Origin: Onstottus_B arcticum
Lineage (GTDB): Bacteria; Acidobacteriota; Blastocatellia; UBA7656
Length of the DNA: 64,000 bases
Assembly (NCBI GenBank): GCA_038040485.1
Contig: JBBPIE010000007.1
Coordinates: 124,001-188,000 of the forward strand
Direction: 5' to 3'
Of this stretch, positions 26,813 through 35,001 are shown in pieces. A program made the translations under genes and the position numbers. The notes below the pieces were generated by a model. It saw only the letters and a list, made by a program, of their open reading frames with translations, had not been told where the DNA came from and searched no databases. Position 1 is the first letter of the stretch. The number at the start of each line of letters is the position of its first letter.

Positions 26813-26952
26813 TTCTGTTTTTTTTGAGTGAAATCGGGAAGAAACTGTTGTACAATGCGGGCCGCCACGGAGACGCAAGTTCCCTTAGCCGCCGTGCAGC
26901 TCAGTGGTGACAAAGCAAACTCATTAGGCGTGGGCTAAGTAGCGGGTGAGGC

Positions 26953-27297
26953 TTAGCCTCGCAATCTAGTCCACAGGAAGACAGCAAGCGCTAGCATCAA
27001 CGCGCCTGATCCGAAGTCAAACCCAGATGTCCGATCCGCCATAGCCGAGGTGGGGCCTTGATTCGAAGGTGTTTTATTCTGGTTCGCGAGTGTGGCACTG
27101 TGGCCACTGGGTTGCTCGCCTGGGTCGCAGATGCAGTCTTGAGTGCCGCACTCGCACCAGCCGCCCAGAAGAACGTGACCGGCGAGGGCGGCCGATTGAA
27201 ATGCTGCGGCCCCTCTTTGTCCTGGCTCATCGGATGATGAATAGAAGATTGGAAGAACTAGCAGGCAAATGGCTGTGAGAAATAGTTTTTTACCCAA
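26953..27297 (-). CDS. Small secreted or anchored Cys-rich hypothetical protein
   Basis: 114 residues. TTG 27297 is chosen because GGAGG lies 8 nt upstream. The basic start (GKK) and hydrophobic core at about 4-19 look like a signal peptide. A cluster of four Cys (CECGTQDCICDPGE) lies at about 48-61, and a TM segment of about 15 residues near the C-terminus ends in TRLRG. The family is not recognised. It overlaps the 5' end of the divergent TPR-like frame by about 29 bp, so one of the two starts is probably elsewhere; the strong ribosome-binding site supports this one. Confidence 0.6.
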   Translation of the reverse strand: MGKKLFLTAICLLVLPIFYSSSDEPGQRGAAAFQSAALAGHVLLGGWCECGTQDCICDPGEQPSGHSATLANQNKTPSNQGPTSAMADRTSGFDFGSGALMLALAVFLWTRLRG

Positions 27298-28288
27298 GTT
27301 ATTGTCCTCCTTCGCGGACTTTGCCGAACCGCGTGCCACAATCGATCACGCCGCATTCTGCCAGCGTCTGATCGCGCTGAACCTTGTGCGAGCCACGCAG
27401 TCAAAAGAAATACTCCATCGACTCGCAAGCAATTTCATTCGAATCGCAGAGCACTCCATAGGTCTACGCGACATGCAGGCGCTAGCCGAGGTGAGTGAGA
27501 TTCTGTTGAACCTCCCGCTGCCCGAGGCCAGACAGGCCGGGACTTACTATCGTGCTCTTGTGATTAAGCGCAGAGGCCAAGCCGAAGAGGCTCAGACCCT
27601 TCTTGAAAAGATTGCGGATGGCCCGGCTGCCAACTATCGAGCGCGAGCGATGCAAACTCTGGGAGTGATGCGTCACGAGCATGGCGACCTTCATGAAGCT
27701 GGACGGTTTTACCTCGAGGCAGTGCGCGCGGGTGGCGAACACGATCTAATCACCGCCGTCTCAGCGAGCAAGACGATCACCGCAATCAAGAGCGCTAATG
27801 GCGATCATCGGGGAGCCTTGGCCGACCTCCAAGACCTTTGGCCGCTCTTCCGGCTCGTAGCACGGCAACATCCGTTTCACTTCTCGGTTTATCACAATGC
27901 TCTGGCAGTAGAATTCGGCGAGTTGGGCCGCATCGAGGAAGCAGAGACAGCCTGCGCTATCGCGCTTGCTTCGCCATTCGCTCACGCATATCCAGAGTAC
28001 ACTGAGACTCGCGATGAGCTTGCGGCCAAGCGACTCTCTGCCACGCGATCGGTCGTCGCGATCAATCGCAGGCCGGCGGCCGCCCCACTAGCCCACGCGG
28101 AACCAGAGCCCAAGTCAAAGCCGACTGCGGCTGTCGATTTCCGTTCGCCTATTCGTAAAGATTCCCTTCTTCAAAGAACTCCGAGAATTGCTGCTTCCGC
28201 AACAGTTCCCCACGATGAAACAACTAACCGCATCCTTGACCGGGTGCTAACCTGCATCAGATCACGCGCACCACCCATCCCCGCCTGA
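27269..28288 (+). CDS. TPR-like helical protein
   Basis: Up to 339 residues, all-helical, with degenerate TPR-like repeats between about residues 60 and 260 (such as AGTYYRALVIKRRGQAEEA and GVMRHEHGDLHEAGRFYLEA). The C-terminal ~70 residues are basic and low-complexity. No enzyme motif or signal peptide is seen. The ATG at 27269 has a poor ribosome-binding site and lies inside the divergent gene. A start further in, such as GTG 27383, is possible. It probably mediates protein interactions. Confidence 0.6.
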   Translation: MAVRNSFLPKLLSSFADFAEPRATIDHAAFCQRLIALNLVRATQSKEILHRLASNFIRIAEHSIGLRDMQALAEVSEILLNLPLPEARQAGTYYRALVIKRRGQAEEAQTLLEKIADGPAANYRARAMQTLGVMRHEHGDLHEAGRFYLEAVRAGGEHDLITAVSASKTITAIKSANGDHRGALADLQDLWPLFRLVARQHPFHFSVYHNALAVEFGELGRIEEAETACAIALASPFAHAYPEYTETRDELAAKRLSATRSVVAINRRPAAAPLAHAEPEPKSKPTAAVDFRSPIRKDSLLQRTPRIAASATVPHDETTNRILDRVLTCIRSRAPPIPA

Positions 28289-28322
28289 ATAAACCAGCAA
28301 ACAACACATCGATCAGAATTGC

Positions 28323-28354
28323 GGGATGGGCCGCCATCGCGTGACGGCCCACCC
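28323..28354 (+). terminator. GC-rich hairpin after TPR gene
   Basis: Stem gggatgggccg against cggcccaccc with an 11-nt loop, 35 bp after the TPR gene stop. There is no T-tract. Confidence 0.4.
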
Positions 28355-28425
28355 TGCCCCAATGCACGCTTGCGTGTATAAGGATTTGTGTGCCCTGAAC
28401 ACGCCCGCGTACTGAAAGGACGGCC

Positions 28426-28878
28426 ATGAGTATAAAAGAAGGACGCAAAAGAGCAAGCGCCAAATCACCGAGAAGGAAATATCCCGAGGGTTTTGTTGTC
28501 CCAGAAAGCGAGATTCGAGAGCTCGCTTCCAGCCTGAGAATCCGTGAGGCTCAAGATGCAGCTTTGTGTTTGCTGGTCATCAATGAGGCAGCGAAGGCGA
28601 TAGGAGCGGCACAAACACACCAGGCAGACAACGGTGAATTGAATCTACTTCTGATCAAGCAGATGGCCCGCGAAGAAGAGTGCAGGCGGATTCGCCGCAT
28701 CATCAAGGCTATAATTGCGGCCATCGAGCAGGGCGCAGAGGGCGTGCTCGCAGCCCGTCTGACGATTACGTGCTTCATAGAATTCGCTTTCGAATACATG
28801 CCCGATCCCGGCGTCGCTGCGCGTCTATACAACGGCAAGTTGAGCAAGATCAGGCAAGAGGCTCAAAGCAGCAGATGA
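28426..28878 (+). CDS. Hypothetical helical protein
   Basis: 150 residues with a basic N-terminal tail (RKRASAKSPRRKYPEG) followed by helices rich in Ala, Glu and Arg. It has no signal peptide, TM segment or known domain that I can see. GAAAGGA lies 6 nt before ATG 28426. Codon pattern and ribosome-binding site support a real gene. It ends at a bidirectional-looking terminator. Confidence 0.6.
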   Translation: MSIKEGRKRASAKSPRRKYPEGFVVPESEIRELASSLRIREAQDAALCLLVINEAAKAIGAAQTHQADNGELNLLLIKQMAREEECRRIRRIIKAIIAAIEQGAEGVLAARLTITCFIEFAFEYMPDPGVAARLYNGKLSKIRQEAQSSR

Positions 28879-28991
28879 TGTTAACGGCAAGAGGCGCGAA
28901 CAGGGGCGGCGTCGGGAGGCGACCCAGATTTCGCGAATCACACGCTTCCTCGTAAAGCTCAATCCGTTTGGACAGCAGAATGAGAACAACA

Positions 28992-29020
28992 AAGGCTGGC
29001 GGAAGTTGACCGCCAGCCTT
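28992..29020. terminator. Bidirectional intrinsic terminator
   Basis: A perfect 11-bp stem (aaggctggcgg / ccgccagcctt) with a 7-nt loop, between the convergent gene ends at 28878 and 29077. Confidence 0.65.
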
Positions 29021-29076
29021 GATGCTAAGGCCGCTCTGACAATGCCGGGGTCGGTTCCGGCATGAGCAGGTTTCTG

Positions 29077-32000
29077 TTAATGCCGACGCGACGTCGCCGA
29101 CGAGCGTAGAAGCACGGGCGGCGCCGTTTGAACACTGCTACAGCCTGTACTGATCTGGTTGGCCGTGGCGCCATCAGTCGAGCCATCCGCGTCAAAGACT
29201 CTTACTTGAACGCTGACTATCTGCGAGTTGTCCGAAGCTCCCGTGAACTTCTGACTAACCGTGAAGCTCTGACCCTTCGCAAGGTTGCGGCTGGCAATGG
29301 CCTGGGTGAGCGCGACGTCAAACGTCTGTCCGACGATCCGGCCCGCGCTGTCCATGAATTGATAGTTGGCGCGATCGACGTTCAGGTTCGGGTCGTAAAC
29401 CGAGAACTCGACGGTGAACTCGTTTCCGTTACGGCACAGTTTCACAACCGGCGCATTCGACGGGTTTGCCGGATCGATGAGCCGCAGATCCTTGTTGACC
29501 TTGCCTGTCAGCGGAACGGTCAGCGTCGCCGGAGTCGAGCCGACTCCGCTGGACCGGATGGAAAGCGCCGAGCTCACTTCATCGGGTAAGACGTCTTCCG
29601 CGCTGAGGTTGCCGTCCGGGCAGTTCTTGTTCACGACCGCCGGGACCGCCGGATTGAACCCAACCCTGAAAGCGAGGATCTCTCCGGGCGCGATCGGCAC
29701 GGTTGAGTTTGGTCCTATCGGGATAACCGTTTGGACATTGGTGTTGATGTTGAGCTGAGTGACGACCCAAAGCTCGCTGTCGTCAGCATTCGCATCGGTG
29801 ATTTTGCATTTAGCCACGTCGGTGATTCGCTTGATCGACTGGAAGGTCAGCGTTAACGAGCTGCATCCATTGTTTGTCACTGTGAAGGCATGCGAAACCA
29901 GTTTCCTGAACTTCTTCGGCTTTCTCCGCGTGTCGCGAGCATTGACCGGACCGAACTCGAGGCTGCCTTGCAGAGCCAGCACCGGCGCAGCATTGCCGCT
30001 TACCGAACCGGTCAGCGTCACCACAATCGGCGAGTGCAACAGATCGTTGCTCTCCAAAAACAAACATGCCTTCGCCGGACCGCAGATGTTCGTAGCGAAT
30101 GTGACGACAACCGTTATCGTTTCGCCCGGATCGATAAACGTGCCCGCTTCGGGACAGCCACTGATCGTGAAGCGGGCGGTGTCGTCGGGGTCTTTTGGAT
30201 CGCAACGAGCAATGCTGCACTTGGTGATTTGCAGCGGAGCGTTGCCATCGTTTGTGATGTCGATGTTCTTTTTAAGAGGAGTGCTGTTGAAATTAGCCGG
30301 CCCGAAGTCGACGGGAGTCGTAAACGTCGCTGAAGGCCCGACCGCCGGCTTGCCGTCCGCCCTGAACATCAGCTCAGAAGTGTTCCCCAGCGAATCGATC
30401 ACCGTCGCCGTATAGTTTCCGGTGGGCGAAGGCGCAATTCCCGCCGCGCTAAACGTGCACGAAGTACCGGCGGCGGTGATCGCGCAAGTTCCGACAGTCG
30501 CTTGGGCGAGGAATGCAACCCCGTCGATAACCAGCTTGCCGTCGAGGAGGTGAGACTTGGTTATCGAGTAGATCTCCACCAAAGCACCCTGCACTGCCGG
30601 CCCGCTGACCTGACCCGTTATCGTAACTGTGTTGTCTTCGCCGCTGACGACGCTGATGCTGTCCGGGAAGTTCAACAGCGTGTTCGGTCCCTCGTCGGTG
30701 TCTCCTGCGTCGTTTGCGGTGGGCCCGTCACCGCCGAGGTCGATCAACGCAACCTCGGGCGCGTCGGCAGGTTGGGCCGCTCGTGTGGCATTGATCCGCG
30801 ATATCTTTATCTGCTCATTGAAAAACTCGCGAGGCGCGGTCTTCTCATCCAGCACCAGGACGGCGCTCGGGTTGTTTTCAAACGAGACTTTTTCAATCAA
30901 GTTGTGCGAGATGTAGTCGGAGGGACATACCGCTGTTGAGAGAATGCCGGACCGTGTGAAGTTGCTGATCTTCAGGCCGCGCACTGTGACATTGTGCGAA
31001 CGAATGACTATGCCGTCGCTGATCTTCCCCGCGCCGTCCAGGGTGATAGAAGGCGCGCAGTCCGGTCCATCACATCCGTCGATGACCACGTCGGGCTGCG
31101 TGATCGAGAGCGGACTAAGCAGGTTGATCGTCTTCCCCTTTAGGCCGCCGTCCAAGGTTATGTTTGTCGCTCCGCCGTTGCAATTGGCTGCTTCGATCGC
31201 TTGTCTTAGCGACAACGGCCCATTAGTCACAGCGCCTGCCGGCGTATCGGCTTCGGTGCCGACCACGATCGACTGCGGCGAAACACCCGGTCGAAGGATG
31301 CTGCGGACTCTCGCCGCGAAGTCGCGACTTTGCCGTTGACAGTCTTCGCTCAAAGAGTTCGCGCCTTGCTGATTGCACGGCCCGGCTTCGATTGTGAGGG
31401 TCGCCCCCGGCAGGTTGTCGGCCGGTTGCGGAAACACAAGTTGGTCCACTGCCGCCCTTGCGCTCTCATAGTCGGGATTGGGTTGAAGATCGGCGGTGAG
31501 CGAGTTCAACCCAACCAGTAAGACATCGAACTCGAACGTTACCCCAATGATTGTAGCCGCCACTCGGGCCTTGTTAGCCGCGTCGATTGCCTGCTCGATA
31601 TCATCGGGCTGTCCGTCGCTGCTCAGGACCATCACCCGGCGGGCGCCGGGCTTGGGGTTCAGAATGCGCGCTTTGTTGGCGTCGATGTCGGCCGTCTGAA
31701 TCGCAAACGAATACTTCGTATCTCCAAACGGACAGGGCGGAATTTGGCTTTGGATGTTGCCGCACTTCAGAGCCTCGACCTGATGGGCAATCGCTTCAGC
31801 GTCGTCTGGCGAGTTGATGTCCGTCAACGACACAACCAGCGTTGCGCCGCCGTTGAACACAAGAACGGAAACAGCGATTGAGCCGTCACGGGGAATCACC
31901 GCCGGGTCGCGAAGCGCGCGCACCACGCCGTCGATCTCGATGTTGTAAGTCTGACCGCGATTTGCGATCGATCCCGAAGCATCAATCATGAACAACAGAT

Positions 32001-32208
32001 CGGTCTTGGGCTGAAAAAAGCAGCCGTCTTTTGGAGGTACAGAGCAATCATCCTCGGCGGCTTTCTGATGCCAGGGGGACATCATGACTGCCGCGACGAA
32101 CAGCGCCATCACTCCGGCGCGAAGAACTACGCTGTCCAACTGAACCCGCCTCGAACAAGAACGGATCGCCGTTCTCAAACTGTTCGGTGTGTTACTCGAT
32201 GTTTTCAT
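29077..32208 (-). CDS. Secreted vWA and ASH/choice-of-anchor-D repeat protein
   Basis: 1043 residues. An N-terminal hydrophobic signal (about 29-43) leads to a vWA domain with MIDAS DASGS at 76-80. A middle region of about 300-440 carries CSLREQ-like PLSLRQAIEAANC followed by parallel-beta-helix-like strands (VTVRGLKISNFT). The second half has two choice-of-anchor-D/ASH-type repeats (DFGPANFNSTPLKKNIDITN and a later EFGPVNARDT). It is probably a large cell-surface protein. It is last in the kinase operon, 154 bp after the protease. Confidence 0.8.
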   Translation of the reverse strand: MKTSSNTPNSLRTAIRSCSRRVQLDSVVLRAGVMALFVAAVMMSPWHQKAAEDDCSVPPKDGCFFQPKTDLLFMIDASGSIANRGQTYNIEIDGVVRALRDPAVIPRDGSIAVSVLVFNGGATLVVSLTDINSPDDAEAIAHQVEALKCGNIQSQIPPCPFGDTKYSFAIQTADIDANKARILNPKPGARRVMVLSSDGQPDDIEQAIDAANKARVAATIIGVTFEFDVLLVGLNSLTADLQPNPDYESARAAVDQLVFPQPADNLPGATLTIEAGPCNQQGANSLSEDCQRQSRDFAARVRSILRPGVSPQSIVVGTEADTPAGAVTNGPLSLRQAIEAANCNGGATNITLDGGLKGKTINLLSPLSITQPDVVIDGCDGPDCAPSITLDGAGKISDGIVIRSHNVTVRGLKISNFTRSGILSTAVCPSDYISHNLIEKVSFENNPSAVLVLDEKTAPREFFNEQIKISRINATRAAQPADAPEVALIDLGGDGPTANDAGDTDEGPNTLLNFPDSISVVSGEDNTVTITGQVSGPAVQGALVEIYSITKSHLLDGKLVIDGVAFLAQATVGTCAITAAGTSCTFSAAGIAPSPTGNYTATVIDSLGNTSELMFRADGKPAVGPSATFTTPVDFGPANFNSTPLKKNIDITNDGNAPLQITKCSIARCDPKDPDDTARFTISGCPEAGTFIDPGETITVVVTFATNICGPAKACLFLESNDLLHSPIVVTLTGSVSGNAAPVLALQGSLEFGPVNARDTRRKPKKFRKLVSHAFTVTNNGCSSLTLTFQSIKRITDVAKCKITDANADDSELWVVTQLNINTNVQTVIPIGPNSTVPIAPGEILAFRVGFNPAVPAVVNKNCPDGNLSAEDVLPDEVSSALSIRSSGVGSTPATLTVPLTGKVNKDLRLIDPANPSNAPVVKLCRNGNEFTVEFSVYDPNLNVDRANYQFMDSAGRIVGQTFDVALTQAIASRNLAKGQSFTVSQKFTGASDNSQIVSVQVRVFDADGSTDGATANQISTGCSSVQTAPPVLLRSSATSRRH

Positions 32209-32362
32209 ACAATTATCCCTAAGCCTTGTTGGAGAATCGATTGTCTGATTTCGGACGCGCCTGCATTTCGCCCGCAGCCTACTCTGAACTCTTGTGGCCA
32301 GGGCCGAAATTGGTAGCCAAAGTTAGTATATATCGGAAGGCTTCAAAGGCAAGTACAAGTTG

Positions 32363-33532
32363 TCAGCCGCCCGATGACGGCCTCATATCGATCACAATAT
32401 CCGGCGGACTGCCGGATATCTCAAGGTCTCGCGAGTAGGGAAGGTAGCCCAGTGCTTTCGCTCTCAACGTGTAGCGCCCGGGCGGGACGGGTTTGTTGAG
32501 TTTGAACCGGCCCTCAGGATCGGTCCCGCTCCACGCAACCAGGTTGTCTTCGGTCGCATCCTCTCCGACCGGAACAAGCCCAACTACTGCGCCGGCGATT
32601 GCTTGCCCGCTGCCAGCTGATCGAACGAGTCCCAGAACAACGAGCGCCGCAGCGGGCTCGGCCGGCGTTTGTTTAGCTACCGGCGCGCGACTTGCGGTTA
32701 CCTGACTCAACCCTGCAAGCATCGCCGAGATCAGGTCCGAGGGTCTTAGAAACCCAACCGCCCCGTAGCGTCGTTGGTTGTCGGGCGAGCCGTCACCGTC
32801 CTTGTCGATCACTTGATCGTCGGCGACAACCTTGGTCGGGATTCCGATCAGCTTGCCGTTCAGGTTGACTGCGGCCCCGCCGCTGTTGCCGTGAATCAGG
32901 CGGCCGTCGGTCTTGATCCACCTGCCGAGCGCATCCTTTCCTTCAACAGTTCCCCTGTTCACAGTTACGCTGGAGCCGCCCTTCTCCGGAAACCCGATTA
33001 TGACTATGTCATCCAGCAGACGAACGGCTTTCGAGTCGCCGATCTCAATGGCGGGAAAAGTCACCGATCTCGATTTGGAGTTTGGAGCTGCGCCGCCTTG
33101 GACGCGCAGAAGCGCGAGGTCGTCTTCTTTGTTTATGACCAACGGCTCGAGGCGGTACCGCCTTGGCGCGGCTAAGCCGTCGGCGGAAAGCGAGAGGAGT
33201 ATCTCATCGTAAGGCTGACCGCTCTTGTCGTTAATGACGTGCGCGTTTGTTGCGACTATTCCGTCGGGTCGCACCATGACACCCGATCCCCGGGGCCTCG
33301 GATTCTGGCCGGCTGGGTCGCTGTAGTTTCTGACCAGTATCAGCCCAACCGAAGCGACTGCTTTGCGGACGCGAGCGCGCGCCGCCGCCGACAGAGGCGC
33401 CTCCCTTTTCTCGAGCGGCTTTGGCTGCTGCGCGAGAGCGCGCGCGCCTGGCGCGCAAACCACCGAGCAGACGGCTAGGATCATCGCGACGTTCGCCTTT
33501 GCAGCTCGCGGTTCGGTTGGCGCTTTGAGCAT
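32363..33532 (-). CDS. Trypsin-like serine protease with carboxypeptidase-regulatory-like domain
   Basis: 389 residues. A signal peptide (about 12-35) is followed by an S1C/DegP-like protease domain with the complete triad: His98 in TNAHV, Asp138 in DDLALL and Ser217 in GNSGGA. There is no PDZ domain. Instead the C-terminal ~90 residues form a beta-sandwich of the carboxypeptidase-regulatory type (SGQAIAGAVVGLVPVGE, then PEGRFKLNKPVPPGRYTLRA). It probably acts in the periplasm. It starts 8 bp downstream of the DUF4384 gene stop, so the two are co-transcribed. Confidence 0.85.
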   Translation of the reverse strand: MLKAPTEPRAAKANVAMILAVCSVVCAPGARALAQQPKPLEKREAPLSAAARARVRKAVASVGLILVRNYSDPAGQNPRPRGSGVMVRPDGIVATNAHVINDKSGQPYDEILLSLSADGLAAPRRYRLEPLVINKEDDLALLRVQGGAAPNSKSRSVTFPAIEIGDSKAVRLLDDIVIIGFPEKGGSSVTVNRGTVEGKDALGRWIKTDGRLIHGNSGGAAVNLNGKLIGIPTKVVADDQVIDKDGDGSPDNQRRYGAVGFLRPSDLISAMLAGLSQVTASRAPVAKQTPAEPAAALVVLGLVRSAGSGQAIAGAVVGLVPVGEDATEDNLVAWSGTDPEGRFKLNKPVPPGRYTLRAKALGYLPYSRDLEISGSPPDIVIDMRPSSGG

Positions 33533-33540
33533 TTGCGTGC

Positions 33541-34989
33541 TTATTTGTGATTCAAGCGGATCTCGAACACTGCGGCCTGCCCCTTCTCGAGGCGGTTGTC
33601 GCCCTTCGGGTCTTCGATCGCAACGAATGAGCCTTCTTGTTTGTCCCTGCCCGCTGCAAGCTTGATCCCGCGCGCCCGAACGCCGCCCGATCCGCTCGCC
33701 GGAACGACTGCGACTACGTCGTTGACGACGATGCCGCCGTCCTTCTTCTTGGCCGCCTTGTTGGCAAGCTGGGCCGCCGCGCTTGCCGCGTTAGCGCTGA
33801 GCTCGCAGCATGGACAGCAGTTCGCACCCTTAATCGCATCGTCTAGAAACTTGATCGGTTCGCGGGAAAGGACCACCTGAAGAACCTCGGTCCCCTTCTC
33901 CTCGTCGAAGCCGACCGTCTGTTTGTAGAGCGAGCCCGGAACCATCTCGACGATATCGGCGCGCGAGCACGGAGCGATCAAGCACTTCTTGCCCTCGGGT
34001 GTGATGTTCACGAAGTACGCGTAGCCCGGGAAGTTGCTCTCGTACTTTACTTCTATTTCATCGCCAGCCTTGAACACGTCGCTCGGATCGACGGCAAGTC
34101 CGTTTTTCAAGAACAGCACGCGCATCGCGTCCGAGCGCTTTTTGACGAACAGCGCCCGGGTCATCGTGGCCGGCTGGGCGTCGTCGCCCGAGAGGTGTTT
34201 GAATTCGATTGTGTCGATCAACTCCTCATTGTCGTTGCGATTGGTGTTGCGCACGTAGACGCCGTCGCTTTGGACTGCGCGCCGCGAGCTCAGAACTTTA
34301 TCGTCGCGGGTCAAGCTTTGCCCGGAGCTCTGTTTGATCGCGTCAATGACCTGCTGCGTGATCGCGCCCTTATCCCTCGAGACATCATCCTCGGTCAGCT
34401 TGTTTGGAAGATTGGTTATCTCGTCGCGGCTGAAGATCACTGTGAAAAACTCTTTGCCGTTCGGCGGTGTGATCTCCCACCAGCAATCCTTTGGGTTCTC
34501 GTACTCCGGACAGTACTGCGGAACTATGTACTCGCGGTCTTTCTCGACGGTGTTCTGGCCATTGTTGATTCGAGGATCGGGAAAGATGACGTGAGGCTGG
34601 TCGAGGACTTTGCCGTCCAAGCCCACGCTTCGGTGGACCACATAGAGAAACCCGTTCTGATTCGGGGTAATCGCGAGCTTGAGCTGGTCGCCGATTTTGA
34701 ACTGGCCGTTCGGATCGACTCGGTCCGCCGAGTTGCCCTCGCCGCGCTTGAGCGCTTTGTACTTCAGCGTGAGCAGCGGGGCAACTTCATCGCCGTTGGA
34801 GTCAGGGGCCGGGCGAGTCTGTGGTCGCTTTCTGCCAACTTTCGGAGTCTTGGGCTGTTTAATCTTGACCGGCTCGTCCCAAATATACGGGTTATCAACC
34901 GGCGCGGCGAAGTTATAAGCGATCGGCTGGCAGACCAAACCTGCCAGAGACAACGCCACAAGTGTGAAGATGAATAAGCGTGACTTCAT
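33541..34989 (-). CDS. DUF4384 domain secreted protein
   Basis: 482 residues with an N-terminal signal peptide (about 4-20). The region about 85-190 carries the DUF4384 pattern: FKIGDQLKLAITPNQNGFLYVVH and later EFFTVIFSRDEI. A similar DUF4384-like segment repeats at about 290-390 (GDEIEVKYESNFPGYAYFVN, then EVLQVVLSREPI). DUF4384 proteins often sit beside Ser/Thr kinases or caspase-like proteins. It lies 12 bp downstream of the kinase gene. Confidence 0.8.
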   Translation of the reverse strand: MKSRLFIFTLVALSLAGLVCQPIAYNFAAPVDNPYIWDEPVKIKQPKTPKVGRKRPQTRPAPDSNGDEVAPLLTLKYKALKRGEGNSADRVDPNGQFKIGDQLKLAITPNQNGFLYVVHRSVGLDGKVLDQPHVIFPDPRINNGQNTVEKDREYIVPQYCPEYENPKDCWWEITPPNGKEFFTVIFSRDEITNLPNKLTEDDVSRDKGAITQQVIDAIKQSSGQSLTRDDKVLSSRRAVQSDGVYVRNTNRNDNEELIDTIEFKHLSGDDAQPATMTRALFVKKRSDAMRVLFLKNGLAVDPSDVFKAGDEIEVKYESNFPGYAYFVNITPEGKKCLIAPCSRADIVEMVPGSLYKQTVGFDEEKGTEVLQVVLSREPIKFLDDAIKGANCCPCCELSANAASAAAQLANKAAKKKDGGIVVNDVVAVVPASGSGGVRARGIKLAAGRDKQEGSFVAIEDPKGDNRLEKGQAAVFEIRLNHK

Positions 34990-35001
34990 AGTTTTCCTCC
35001 G

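Noticed and set aside
26823..26855. Possible promoter (TTGAGT ... TACAAT) after thiO
   Set aside because: The spacer is about 21 nt and no matching gene starts nearby.
34195..34977. 260-codon open frame opposite the DUF4384 gene
   Set aside because: Antisense shadow of a well-supported coding gene.
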